A stretch of 59,417 nt of DNA from an uncultured Ruminococcus sp. (GCA_910577575.1 CAJTOG010000006.1:1-59417); one strand, 5' to 3'. Counted from the first letter of the stretch, positions 44,445 to 53,869 are shown. Numbers and translations are program-made. Notes: generated by a model from the sequence alone, not told the origin.

Positions 44445-45974
44445 ATGAGTTATGCAATATGTCGTGTTCAGAAAATTGGTGGTGCTAAAGACATCGTCGG
44501 TTTACAAATACATAACCGTCGTGAACGAGCCCATAGTAACAGCAATCCAGATATAGACTATTCACGCAGCAGTAATAATTATGAATTGTTTAATTCCAAT
44601 AATAAACCATACAATATGCTTATAAATGAACGCATACAAGCTGGTTATAAGAGCAAAAGAGCAATTAGAAAAGATGCTGTTCTTCTCTGTGAGATAATGT
44701 TTACTGCATCAGGAGATTTCTTTGAACGGTATCCTGAATATACACAGAAATACTTTCAGAAATGTTACAATTGGGCTTGTAAACGATTTGGAAAAGAAAA
44801 TGTAATCGCTGCCATGGTACATTTGGACGAAGAAACGCCGCATATGCACCTTGATTTCGTTCCATTGACTAATGATGGTCGGTTGTCGGCTAAAGATGTT
44901 CTTGGCGGTCGTAAGGATATGCAGCGACTTCAGGATGACTTTTATGAAGAGGTAGGTAAGAAATTTAGCTTGGAACGTGGCAGTCGAGCCAACTTAAATT
45001 CACTAAATGAAGAAGAACGTCCCCGAAAACATTTTTCTATGCGTGCATATAAAGCTATGACCGAAACAGAACTATCAGAACAAGAACAGAAGATAAACGC
45101 TAACAAAGTTGAATTAGAAGGATTAGAAAGAAAACTAGAACCATTCCGGAAACTGCAAGTCACTAATCAGCAAATCATGGAAGAGCCAAAATTAATCCCA
45201 TTAACAAAAAAAGTAGCTGTAAGCAAAGAAATATACAGTACTCTTGCAGAACAAGCTCTTGCTTATGCTGTAAATCGTGATGAAATAAACAATCTTCGTA
45301 ATACAAAGATGAAAATTGCTTTAGAACGTTCTGAACTTAAACAACAGGAACATGAAATCAAGGAACGTGCAGAAAATGTTTACAAAAAAGAAAATATTGT
45401 AAATCAGCTGAAAGAACAACAAGAAAATATCAATAAAATACTGGAACAAACTGAACAACAGAATAAGAAATTAAGAGAGCAAGTTTCAGAATTGAAACAA
45501 AGACTAAAATTTATGTTAGATGAACGGGATGAAACACGAAACAATATTAACAAACAACAAAAAAACTATTCTATACAGCTTAATAAAGTTGAACAAGAAC
45601 ATCAAGAAGCCTTAGCTGAAAAAGATAAGCAAATATCTGAAATATTGAAACGTTTACAAATACGCAAGAATATGAATATCAATGTATTAAAATGGGCAAT
45701 GTTTGTAATGGCAGCTTTGCGAGAATTTGTAGCTAATAATCAAAATCTAACGAAAGAGGAACAAGTGCTGTTTAGAGCAATTGAAGATTTACTGCTAAAA
45801 AATATGTTTCCATTCAACAAAATATATAGTAAAGAAGGATTACAAGAAATCTGCCATAAAATCAAATCTGATGGTCGAATTTATGCGAAACCATTACAAG
45901 AAATAATAGATAAAATCACTCAACAAGAGGAACAAATTAAACAGCAAGATAATACTTCTCAATTTCATCGGTAA
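44445..45974 (+). CDS. mobV: MobV-family relaxase (Pre/Mob), first unit
   Basis: 509 residues. It nicks oriT and pilots the strand during mobilization by a helper conjugation system. The N-terminal relaxase domain (1-~200) shows MSYAICRVQKI, candidate catalytic His23 in IHNRRE, and the metal-binding signature H126-LDEETPHMHLDFVP. The remainder is coiled coil rich in Glu/Gln/Lys (~210-410), usual for MobV dimerisation, then a helical tail. The ribosome site is weak (AAAGAAAG). It is preceded by its oriT and promoter and followed by the antisense RNA terminator. The catalytic motifs are intact, so it should be active. Confidence 0.93.
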   Translation: MSYAICRVQKIGGAKDIVGLQIHNRRERAHSNSNPDIDYSRSSNNYELFNSNNKPYNMLINERIQAGYKSKRAIRKDAVLLCEIMFTASGDFFERYPEYTQKYFQKCYNWACKRFGKENVIAAMVHLDEETPHMHLDFVPLTNDGRLSAKDVLGGRKDMQRLQDDFYEEVGKKFSLERGSRANLNSLNEEERPRKHFSMRAYKAMTETELSEQEQKINANKVELEGLERKLEPFRKLQVTNQQIMEEPKLIPLTKKVAVSKEIYSTLAEQALAYAVNRDEINNLRNTKMKIALERSELKQQEHEIKERAENVYKKENIVNQLKEQQENINKILEQTEQQNKKLREQVSELKQRLKFMLDERDETRNNINKQQKNYSIQLNKVEQEHQEALAEKDKQISEILKRLQIRKNMNINVLKWAMFVMAALREFVANNQNLTKEEQVLFRAIEDLLLKNMFPFNKIYSKEGLQEICHKIKSDGRIYAKPLQEIIDKITQQEEQIKQQDNTSQFHR

Positions 45975-45982
45975 AAAAGAAA

Positions 45983-46180
45983 AAAAGTCATTAGACAAAA
46001 ATATTTTTTATCTAATGACTTGAAATTTTCTCTTGTATATGATATAATAAGCAATGGGTGCAATGCACTCAATACTGTCTAACTTCGGTCGGCAAACCTT
46101 AGAAAGACGCTGAAACAAAGTTATCAACTGTAAACTAACTTGTTCAACTGTATATATAAATACATAACACCCAAACTTTA
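45983..46180 (-). ncRNA. Putative antisense (countertranscribed) RNA, first unit
   Basis: On the - strand TTGACT (46215-46210), 17-base spacer and TATAAT (46192-46187) form a strong promoter firing toward the relaxase gene. The hairpin AAGTCATTAGA/TCTAATGACTT (45985-45995, 46011-46021) followed on - by TTTTTTCTTTTTT ends the transcript near 45975-45984. The ~200-nt RNA is complementary to about 126 nt of the primase leader. No ORF is present. The promoter pair and the terminators are seen in the sequence; RNA existence and function are inferred. Confidence 0.7.
46020..46048 (+). promoter_or_regulatory. Promoter of the primase-helicase leader, first unit
   Basis: TTGAAA (46020-46025), 17-base spacer, TATAAT (46043-46048). 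It faces the antisense promoter and starts a leader of about 310 nt ahead of the replication gene. Confidence 0.82.
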
Positions 46181-46283
46181 ATATTAATTATATCAAAGTT
46201 ACTGACAAAAGTCAAGAGGGAAGTTTGTGAAAATTCTTGAATGATATAAATTTGTTTTTATCAGTTTTTACATACAGTGAAAT

Positions 46284-46321
46284 AAAAGTTGCGGTTACTT
46301 TCTTTCAGTTCCGCAACTTTT
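46284..46321 (+). terminator. Attenuator in the primase leader, first unit
   Basis: An 11-bp stem (AAAAGTTGCGG/CCGCAACTTTT) with a 16-nt loop and short T tract lies within the leader, 45 bases before the start codon. Upstream, TCAACTGTA occurs twice (46124-46132, 46144-46152); its CAACT could pair with AGTTG of the stem as an antiterminator. This is as expected for antisense-controlled attenuation, but that pairing is weak and unproven. Confidence 0.7.
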
Positions 46322-46365
46322 TGTTGTTTGGAACGAAAAATATTTTTTGAAAAAGGAAGATAAAA

Positions 46366-48651
46366 ATGAATACCTCAATCGAAGAAATAAAAACTTTTTT
46401 ACTTGACTATGTGAACGAGATTACAAAACCATCAAGAAACGGTGGTAAAAACCAGTACATCTGTCCCTTATGTAATAGTGGCACAGGCTCTCATCGCTCT
46501 GGAGCATTTACAGTATATCCTGACAGCAATAGTTATTACTGTTTTGCTTGCGGTGCATCAGGTGACATATTTAAACTGTATGGAGAAATAAACAATATTG
46601 GTGATTTCAGCACTATATCTAAGGAATTACAAGCAAAATATGGCATTATAACTGCACAACCATTAAGACAAAAGAAACAATCTACAAAGCCTGTACAGCC
46701 TAAAGCAGAAAAAGACTATACCAAATTTTTCTCTATGGCTGAACAATACTTGAAAGAAACAGATTACTTAATTAAACGAGGATTATCCTTAGAGACTCAA
46801 AAAAAATTCCATTGTGGATATGTGGCGAATTACCAATATAATCATAATTCACAATCAACATCAGCTGTAATCATTCCTACTTCCAATAATTCATTTATGT
46901 GGAGAAGTACAATTGAGAATATCAAGCAAAAACGAGGAACCGCCCATATTCTAAATCCATCTGCTTTAAAAAATGAATATTGTTTTGTGGTCGAAGGTGA
47001 AATTGACTGTATGAGCATTGATGAATGCGGATTTTCATGTATTGGGTTAGGGTCTACAAGCAATATCAAGAAGATATTTAATTATGATACCTCAAAGACC
47101 GTGCTTATTATTGCTTTTGATAACGATAAAGCAGGTTGTAAGGCTACCGTTGAACTTGCTAAAGAGTGTGATGAACACAGAGTTCCTTATATAATCGCTT
47201 CTAAAAACATCTGGAACAATTGTAAGGATGCTAATGAACTTTTGATAAAAGATAGAATCAATCTTATAATAAGCTTACAGGAACACTCAAAACTTGCTAT
47301 AACGCTTGATAAGGATAAATGGCTTAAGGATATGCTTGAACGTAAACAGGCTAATTCTGATTGGCGTAGTGGTCTGATACGTAATCTTTCCGACAACGCT
47401 ATAAAAAATAATCTCAGAAATATCCACTTGATACTTGAAAACGATGTTAAATATAAAGGAAAAATCAGATTCAATGAATTGAAACAATTTCGTTCTTATG
47501 GTGAAGAGGACTGGAGTGACTATGAAGACAGTTGTCTAAAATTGTATTTGGAAGAAAAATACAATTTAACAACGTCAATAGACACAATTAATCATGCTTG
47601 CACTATCATAGAACAGAAATATGCATATCATCCTATAAGAGAATATCTGGAGTCTGTTCAATGGGATGGCATCCATCGCATCAAAAATGTATTTACTGAT
47701 TTTTTAGGAGCTACAGACAATGTATATACCCAATCTGTCGCAATCGTTACATTCGTTGGAGCAGTTGCCAGAGTATTTCATGCAGGAATTAAATTTGATA
47801 CCTGCACAACCCTTGTGGGCAAGCAAGGTACAGGCAAATCAAAGTTTATAGCTAAAATTGCCGTAAATCCCGACTGGTTCACCGACGGAGTAACTACATT
47901 TGACGGCAAGGACTTTTATGAAAGCATTCAAGGCAAATGGATTATTGAACTGGGCGAGGGTACAGCATTTCAAAAGTCCATTAAAGAAAGAAGTAAACAG
48001 GCAATAGCAAGTCAGCAGGATTTTTACAGAGAACCATATGCCAGACACCCGAAAATTAGAAAAAGACAATGTGTATTCTTTGGAACTACTAACAACTATG
48101 ATTTCCTAAAAGATGAAACGGGTGACCGAAGATATTACCCAATAGATGTAAATATACTAAAAGCCACAAAAAACATAGATAAAGACCTTACAAGTGAATA
48201 TATTGCTCAGCTTTGGGCGGAAGCCGTACAACTTTACAAAGGCGGTCAGAGTATTTACATACAGGATAGTCAGGTGCTTGCTTTAGCTGAACAAGAACAG
48301 CAAAAACACTTTGATGAAAGTCCTTTACAATCAGATATAGCTAACTTTCTCGAAATCCCTATAACTACTTGGTGGTATGATTCAAGTTTAGAAGCAAGAA
48401 AAAAATATATAAAAGATTATCAGAGTAATGAACAAATAACAAAAATAACTAACGCATACAAACGCAATCATATTTCTATTAAAGAAATAGCTTGTGAATT
48501 ATATGGTTATGAACTTAATCAACCACTTGACCGTAGATTTTCATTAGACATTGCAAGAACTCTTACTGCTTTAGGTTGGAATAAAACAGGTAAAACGGAA
48601 AGAATTTCTCCTTACGGTTCAATAAAGGTATACTATCGTTTAGTTAATTGA
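46366..48651 (+). CDS. Primase-helicase (CHC2 zinc finger, Toprim, VirE-type ATPase), likely replication protein, first unit
   Basis: 761 residues. CHC2-type zinc finger with Cys33, Cys36, Cys59 and Cys62 (CPLC...CFACG); Toprim with VVEGEID (~208-214) and FDNDKAG (Asp252, Asp254); a linker; then a VirE/phage-type ATPase with Walker A GKQGTGKSK (485-493) and FGTTNNYDFLKDETGDRRYY. Such proteins prime and unwind plasmid or phage origins. With iterons downstream and an antisense-controlled leader upstream, it is the best candidate for the element's initiator. AAAAGGAAG precedes the start. No rolling-circle Rep is present. Confidence 0.92.
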   Translation: MNTSIEEIKTFLLDYVNEITKPSRNGGKNQYICPLCNSGTGSHRSGAFTVYPDSNSYYCFACGASGDIFKLYGEINNIGDFSTISKELQAKYGIITAQPLRQKKQSTKPVQPKAEKDYTKFFSMAEQYLKETDYLIKRGLSLETQKKFHCGYVANYQYNHNSQSTSAVIIPTSNNSFMWRSTIENIKQKRGTAHILNPSALKNEYCFVVEGEIDCMSIDECGFSCIGLGSTSNIKKIFNYDTSKTVLIIAFDNDKAGCKATVELAKECDEHRVPYIIASKNIWNNCKDANELLIKDRINLIISLQEHSKLAITLDKDKWLKDMLERKQANSDWRSGLIRNLSDNAIKNNLRNIHLILENDVKYKGKIRFNELKQFRSYGEEDWSDYEDSCLKLYLEEKYNLTTSIDTINHACTIIEQKYAYHPIREYLESVQWDGIHRIKNVFTDFLGATDNVYTQSVAIVTFVGAVARVFHAGIKFDTCTTLVGKQGTGKSKFIAKIAVNPDWFTDGVTTFDGKDFYESIQGKWIIELGEGTAFQKSIKERSKQAIASQQDFYREPYARHPKIRKRQCVFFGTTNNYDFLKDETGDRRYYPIDVNILKATKNIDKDLTSEYIAQLWAEAVQLYKGGQSIYIQDSQVLALAEQEQQKHFDESPLQSDIANFLEIPITTWWYDSSLEARKKYIKDYQSNEQITKITNAYKRNHISIKEIACELYGYELNQPLDRRFSLDIARTLTALGWNKTGKTERISPYGSIKVYYRLVN

Positions 48652-48700
48652 ATATTAATAAAAAACCCTTTATTTCGATAAAGGGTTTTTTATTAATATT
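48651..48700. terminator. Perfect 23-bp hairpin terminator with TTCG loop, first unit
   Basis: The arms AATATTAATAAAAAACCC... and their exact complement (23 bp each) flank TTCG. It overlaps the primase stop codon and is usable on both strands. Confidence 0.92.
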
Positions 48701-48736
48701 CTGTGAACAGCTCTATATTTTATTTTTCCAATTTTT

Positions 48737-49074
48737 GTGACCAATTTTTTTTTGGTCACACATTGGTCACACTTTTGGTCACACTATTTTTTCCCTATAA
48801 ATAGCTGTTTTTTTTATTTTGTGACCAATGTGACCAAAAAAACGCTAAAAACTTTTCAGTCGCAGATAACCGTGTACACGTCTTCCTGCGAGACTTAAAT
48901 ATATAGAAAAATTGGTCACATTGGTCACGCTTTCTTAAAATTTGCCTAAATATAGCCTTAAAATCTGTGACCAAGCTTGGTCACACTTTGCGACTGTTTT
49001 ATGTAAAATGTCTATTAATTACCTTTTTGTAACTATTTTGTAATTTTTTGGAAAGCGTGTACACGCTTTCCAAA
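48737..49074. other. oriV: Iteron cluster and palindrome, probable replication origin, first unit
   Basis: Ten copies of TGGTCAC or its complement start at 48737, 48753, 48764, 48776, 48821, 48830, 48913, 48922, 48967 and 48978, mostly in pairs. CAGTCGCA (48857) and TGCGACTG (48989) flank the last four, CGTGTACACG sits at 48871-48880, and a perfect 28-bp palindrome centred on GTGTACAC lies at 49047-49074. The stretch 48701-49194 has no ORF. Iterons next to a replication gene normally mark the origin. Confidence 0.8.
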
Positions 49075-49194
49075 TTTCAAAAGGGAAGACGTGTAATATT
49101 ATTGTTAAATAATTTTATATTATTAATTTATGATGTAATTATCATTAATTTTTACAAAAGAGTTAATTAAAAAAATTATTTATATTAAAACTGC

Positions 49195-49223
49195 TTGAAA
49201 TTTGATTATTTATATGATATAAT
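49195..49223 (+). promoter_or_regulatory. Promoter of the second cargo gene copy
   Basis: TTGAAA (49195-49200), 17-base spacer, TATAAT (49218-49223), about 70 bases before the start codon. Confidence 0.8.
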
Positions 49224-49294
49224 GGTTTATATAAAATCAAAAATAAAAGTTATAATTTTTTGTATATTTTAATATCGATAAGGGAGAGAAGAAT

Positions 49295-52200
49295 ATGAAT
49301 TTGAAATCAAGTTTAAAACAAATACTTTCAGGTATATTAAGTATCACTATACTCAGTACTTTTTTATTAAACTTTCCAGTAAAAGCTGACGATATTATTG
49401 AAAAATATCCTTATACTATGTTTGCTGCATCTGAAGAAGAAGGTGCTATTACCATTAATACGTTAAACGTATGCATCAATGGTAATATTGCTACAAATGG
49501 TACTATTTCTTTTACCGCTGATAATTTTAATGTTAATGGAACAAAAACAGAAAATGCTGATGAAGCAATGATTTATTGTTTCAAAAAACTGGATTATGCC
49601 TATTTTAAAGGAAATGATGTTGAAACTTATTCTGAGGATTATATATATGAGGATATGAATATCAATATCAGCAATCCGATTGAAACAGAGGGAAAAATGG
49701 AACTTACCGGTAACATTAATTTGAGTACTGGAATAAAAGCTTTTGAAAATATTGAATTGAATGGTGAAGTAGAAAATACCAATGATTCAGTAATATTTTC
49801 AGAAAATGGAGATATTGTTATTAATACAACAAATCTTAATCTTAACGGACTTGTTTATGCACCGGAAGGATGTATAGATATAACTGCACAGAATCTCAAT
49901 ATGAATAATGTTATCATCATTGCAGATACAATAAGAGTTGAATGTCCGAGTTTGAATGCTAATAACAATAATTTAATGGCAGAATTTATAGGAACAGATT
50001 CTGAATTGGATTTAGAAATTTATGCATTTGGCAATTATATTTCAAAAGCCAATGCTATTGAAATTTTTTGGAATACTACTGTTACAAGAGGTACTTTTGA
50101 TGTACAGATGTCAGATGATAACTGTATATATAATTCAATCGGCACAGTAAATGATGCAGATTCATTTAATTTTATTATTTCTGAGGATTTTGATAAAAAA
50201 TACATTAAAGTAGTTGAAACGACGTATTATGGAGAAATAAGTGAATCTATACCATTTATTGTTGTAAAATCAGATTATGGATATACTATTGATTTTCTTG
50301 ACAGTGATAGTGATGGATTAAATGATATTTTTGAATTAGAGATTGGTACTGATATAAATAATCCTGACAGTGATGAAGACGGTTTGACGGATTATCAGGA
50401 AGTATATCTTACAGGAACAGACCCGACAAAATATGATTCTGTTATTGAAGGATTATGTGATGCAGATGTTGATTCCGATGAAGATGGGCTTGCAAATATA
50501 TATGAAATAGAAAATGGTACTGACCCTCTTTCAAAAGATACAGATAATGACGGGCTTACAGATTATGAGGAAATTTTTATTTATAATACCAATCCTGTTA
50601 TTCCTGATACGGACGGAGATGGATTAGAAGACGGTGATGAACCACACATTAGTCTTGACCCGATAAATCCTGAAACGTTTGGATTTCCGGATATTGAATA
50701 TTCAATCCAGCAACAAATCACAGCTGACAGTGAATTGTTTTCCGAAATTAATATTGAAGAAAATCCTTATGAACTATCAATAGACTTAAAAACTAATGGA
50801 TATGCAGAAAAAAATTTATATGTGTCACAAAGTGGATATTCAGCTGTTATTGATAATGAAGCAATGCTTGGTTTTAGCACCGATATTGAAATGGATGATA
50901 TTTATAATCCTGCAAATATAGTATTAAAATATAAAATAAAAGATATTTATCTTAATAATACACTTGGAATTTACTCTGATTATGAAGAATTTAATGGAAT
51001 AAAACGTCTGAATGTTTTTAAATTTGATGAAGATACTAATATGCTTCTTCCTATTGAAACAAAATTTGATATTGAAAATAATTTAATTTATGCAGAAGTT
51101 GATGAATTAGGTACATACTGCATTATGGATATAGAGATATGGCTTAATAATCTTGGTGTAGAAGTTCTGGAAGAATCTGCTTCTGAAGAAAATTTTATTT
51201 TAAAAAAATCTCCTAAGCAATCCGCTTCATCATGGACTCCTGAATATATTAATGCTCCTATTGATTTAGTTTTTTTAATTGACTCATCCGGAGGATATAA
51301 AAATGAATTTGAACATGGAAAAAATCTTATAGAGAATTTTTGCAAATATGTATTTGATAATTATGATAACATAAGAGTACATATTATTGCATCTACAAGT
51401 TATTCATCTGATATAATAAATTCAAGTAATGGTATTAATTGGCTTACCAATTATAATGAAGTAAAAACAGCATTAAATAGTATTAATTATATATATGATA
51501 ATTCTGAATTTGAATCAAGCAATAGATTTAATAAAATATTAAATGATGTTACTTTAAGAGATGACTCTGATATATTTATTTATACTTTATATAATCATGG
51601 TTACTTTCAAAATAGTAGTAGTAATTTAAGTTCATTAGCATTTTGTAAAATGAATATTGGTATATATTCTGAAATTTTACCTAAAAATTGGCATTATAAG
51701 GATTTAAATTATGAAAAGGATGTAGAAAGTGCAATAAGTGCTAATAATGGGTTATTTATTGAACTTGATGAAAATACATTGTATTCCCTCATAAATAATT
51801 TTAATGAAAATCTTTCACCGCTACGTCCTGTTTATGAAATAATAGTACCAACTAACTGGAAAAAAATTGCACTTAATGGTGAACTTAGTCCTACAAATGG
51901 TATTGATACAGATGGTGATTCACTTACTGACTGGGAAGAAGTAGATATTTCTCGTCTTAAATGGAATGATGATGGAAGTTTTGAGATACCAACATTAAGT
52001 GTCATTGATATTGTTTCAACTATATCAAGATATCAGGATGCAAAATATAATTATTTGTTTGAAAAAGCTCCGAAGCAACGATTTTTACCAATTATATCCG
52101 ACCCTACAATGCAAGATTCGGATAAAGATGGTATTTTAGACCCAGATGAATATACTAATCTGACAATAGACAGCAGATATGATAATATTAATCCTTTAAA

Positions 52201-53146
52201 AGCAGATACTCTTGAAACTTTATATCCTGAACTAACCCAAAACAGTAAGACCAATGTTGATACTAATCCTATATATCTTGATATACGCAAAAATACAATA
52301 TATATAGATGTTAAGTATAAACTTAATGATAAGGCATACGAATTGTCTGATATTATAAAACCTGGTTCAACTGACTGTTACACTAATGAAGATATTGTTA
52401 TAAAATCGATTTCTGATAAATGGAATACAGAAATCCAAGGAAACTTATTTGACTTTTATCCTGGAATGTCAATTAAAGTTGAAATAAATTTAATTGAAGC
52501 TTTGTTTAATCAAAAATGTATTAAATTTAAAATAAATGATAAAGATAAAAATGTAACTAGCACTAAATTTGGGGCTGACTGGACAACAAAAAATATAAAA
52601 TATATTGAATTATCTACAAAAGATGGTGAAGGAAAATATTTACCTGAATCTAATCGATTTGCAGCACCAGCACATGAATTAGGACATGCATTAGGATTAG
52701 GTGACCTTTATGGATATACATCTAAAGAATATTCACATCGCAGATTACAGCCACTAATATATGATATTTCTAAAACAACTGAAAATGAATTATGGTATAA
52801 AGATGATGGAAAAAATCCTGATGGTGATTTAATGTTCAGCTTTGGATTAGTAAGACCTAATGACATAGAAATGATTTTGGAAGCATATTGTGAAAATCAA
52901 AAACAGTATTTTAAACCAGAAATAGGTAAAAATATTAATTCTTCTAAAGTTATAAAACAAAAGAGAGATAATGTATACTTAGACCGTATTAATAAGAAAT
53001 TTGTTATTTATGACATTGAATCTGAAACTATAACTTCAATAGGAAATGCATATGCATACCAGACATATTTGAAAGATAATTATGGAGTGAATATAACTGT
53101 AACCCAGTTAGAAGAAGTATATGGAAAAAATAATATAACTTCATGA
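49295..53146 (+). CDS. Secreted multidomain protein: TSP3 calcium repeats, VWA-like domain, zinc metalloprotease motif (second copy, intact)
   Basis: 1,283 residues. Signal peptide (1-31, ends VKA-DD); Asn-rich beta-helix-like region (~45-235); five TSP3/EF-hand-like loops (336-~450, e.g. DTDNDGLTDYEE); a beta region; VWA-like domain starting DLVFLIDSSGG (Asp663), whose MIDAS is DSSGG not DxSxS; further calcium loops (DTDGDSLTDWEE, DSDKDGILDPDE); and a metzincin-like H1127-ELGH-ALGLGD1137 near the C-terminus. No LPxTG, dockerin or membrane anchor, so it is likely released or held by its partner. AGGGAGAG precedes the ATG. The target is unknown; adhesin-protease is a reasonable guess. Confidence 0.88.
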   Translation: MNLKSSLKQILSGILSITILSTFLLNFPVKADDIIEKYPYTMFAASEEEGAITINTLNVCINGNIATNGTISFTADNFNVNGTKTENADEAMIYCFKKLDYAYFKGNDVETYSEDYIYEDMNINISNPIETEGKMELTGNINLSTGIKAFENIELNGEVENTNDSVIFSENGDIVINTTNLNLNGLVYAPEGCIDITAQNLNMNNVIIIADTIRVECPSLNANNNNLMAEFIGTDSELDLEIYAFGNYISKANAIEIFWNTTVTRGTFDVQMSDDNCIYNSIGTVNDADSFNFIISEDFDKKYIKVVETTYYGEISESIPFIVVKSDYGYTIDFLDSDSDGLNDIFELEIGTDINNPDSDEDGLTDYQEVYLTGTDPTKYDSVIEGLCDADVDSDEDGLANIYEIENGTDPLSKDTDNDGLTDYEEIFIYNTNPVIPDTDGDGLEDGDEPHISLDPINPETFGFPDIEYSIQQQITADSELFSEINIEENPYELSIDLKTNGYAEKNLYVSQSGYSAVIDNEAMLGFSTDIEMDDIYNPANIVLKYKIKDIYLNNTLGIYSDYEEFNGIKRLNVFKFDEDTNMLLPIETKFDIENNLIYAEVDELGTYCIMDIEIWLNNLGVEVLEESASEENFILKKSPKQSASSWTPEYINAPIDLVFLIDSSGGYKNEFEHGKNLIENFCKYVFDNYDNIRVHIIASTSYSSDIINSSNGINWLTNYNEVKTALNSINYIYDNSEFESSNRFNKILNDVTLRDDSDIFIYTLYNHGYFQNSSSNLSSLAFCKMNIGIYSEILPKNWHYKDLNYEKDVESAISANNGLFIELDENTLYSLINNFNENLSPLRPVYEIIVPTNWKKIALNGELSPTNGIDTDGDSLTDWEEVDISRLKWNDDGSFEIPTLSVIDIVSTISRYQDAKYNYLFEKAPKQRFLPIISDPTMQDSDKDGILDPDEYTNLTIDSRYDNINPLKADTLETLYPELTQNSKTNVDTNPIYLDIRKNTIYIDVKYKLNDKAYELSDIIKPGSTDCYTNEDIVIKSISDKWNTEIQGNLFDFYPGMSIKVEINLIEALFNQKCIKFKINDKDKNVTSTKFGADWTTKNIKYIELSTKDGEGKYLPESNRFAAPAHELGHALGLGDLYGYTSKEYSHRRLQPLIYDISKTTENELWYKDDGKNPDGDLMFSFGLVRPNDIEMILEAYCENQKQYFKPEIGKNINSSKVIKQKRDNVYLDRINKKFVIYDIESETITSIGNAYAYQTYLKDNYGVNITVTQLEEVYGKNNITS

Positions 53147-53163
53147 TGAATAGTGAGGCGTAT

Positions 53164-53631
53164 ATGAAAAAGAATAAAAAAAGAATATTTTTTATAGTAT
53201 CTCTTTCACTGCTTTTAGTTTTTATGCTATCCATCATTGTACACTTAACAAGTGTTGAAATTAGTGATATTGAAAGTATTGAAGTAAATAAACCTGTTCA
53301 ATTATTCCAGCAATATTTTAACTATAAAATTAATTTTACTGATAAATCAATCATATATGAAAAAAAAGATTGTGGTGAAATTGAAACTTTTTGTACAAAT
53401 TTTACTGATAAAAATGCTGAATATTTTGTAAAACGGGCTAATCTATATGGTTTCTTTTCTTGGAAAGAAGGATATGCTAATCTAAATGTTGAGGATGGAA
53501 AAACTGTTGATATTGTCATAAAATTCCAAGATGGTTCTACTCAAGAGATAAATTGCTATGCCAAATTTCCGCTTACTTATGATTTAATGGCTGATGTTTT
53601 CTATGAAGCTTTTGGATATAATATTCTTTAA
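53164..53631 (+). CDS. Small membrane-anchored protein, second unit
   Basis: Same protein as at 43739-44206 with no difference seen. Here it occurs once, directly after the intact cargo gene. The cargo stop codon lies 17 bases before this start, with GTGAGG between them, so the two are translated from one mRNA that ends at the terminator at 53654. This is probably the ancestral arrangement of the element, which the first unit altered by the 639-bp duplication. Confidence 0.82.
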   Translation: MKKNKKRIFFIVSLSLLLVFMLSIIVHLTSVEISDIESIEVNKPVQLFQQYFNYKINFTDKSIIYEKKDCGEIETFCTNFTDKNAEYFVKRANLYGFFSWKEGYANLNVEDGKTVDIVIKFQDGSTQEINCYAKFPLTYDLMADVFYEAFGYNIL

Positions 53632-53653
53632 AAGAATTTATGATTAAAAAAAG

Positions 53654-53685
53654 AAACCATACCCGAATATAAACGGGTATGGTTT
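53654..53685. terminator. Terminator of the cargo operon, second unit
   Basis: Identical to the 12-bp stem at 44229-44260. Confidence 0.92.
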
Positions 53686-53710
53686 TTCTTTTTCAGTGTG
53701 TAGGAGGATT

Positions 53711-53783
53711 CCAAAGGGGGAACGCCCTTTGGCACACTATTTTTGAAGCATAGCGGAAAAAGTATAGTGTGTTACACTTTCAG
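53711..53783 (+). other. oriT: oriT, pMV158/MobV type, second unit
   Basis: Identical to 44286-44358. Two direct oriT copies 9,425 bp apart could let relaxase-driven transfer or recombination excise a single unit. Confidence 0.85.
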
Positions 53784-53785
53784 CA

Positions 53786-53814
53786 TTGACTTTTCTGTTA
53801 GCTTATGTTATACT
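53786..53814 (+). promoter_or_regulatory. Promoter of the relaxase gene, second unit
   Basis: TTGACT, 17-base spacer, TATACT, as at 44361. Confidence 0.8.
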
Positions 53815-53869
53815 GAGTATTAGAAAGTCGCTAAATAAGTAATTAACATAAAAGAAAGAAATAAAAATA

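Noticed and set aside
44445..45974. Calling the relaxase a MobA/MobL (MobQ) protein
   Set aside because: The MSYAICR start, HNRRE and HLDEETPHMHLDFVP motifs and the pMV158-like oriT are MobV features.
45975..46365. A small toxin-antitoxin or leader peptide gene between relaxase and primase
   Set aside because: No ORF with a ribosome site is present on either strand; the convergent promoters and hairpins explain the region better.
48737..48984. Repeated TGGTCAC/GTGACCA could be read as a CRISPR-like or regulatory repeat array
   Set aside because: The repeats are only 7-8 bases, occur in both orientations at irregular spacing, and have no constant-length spacers or cas genes nearby; iterons fit better.
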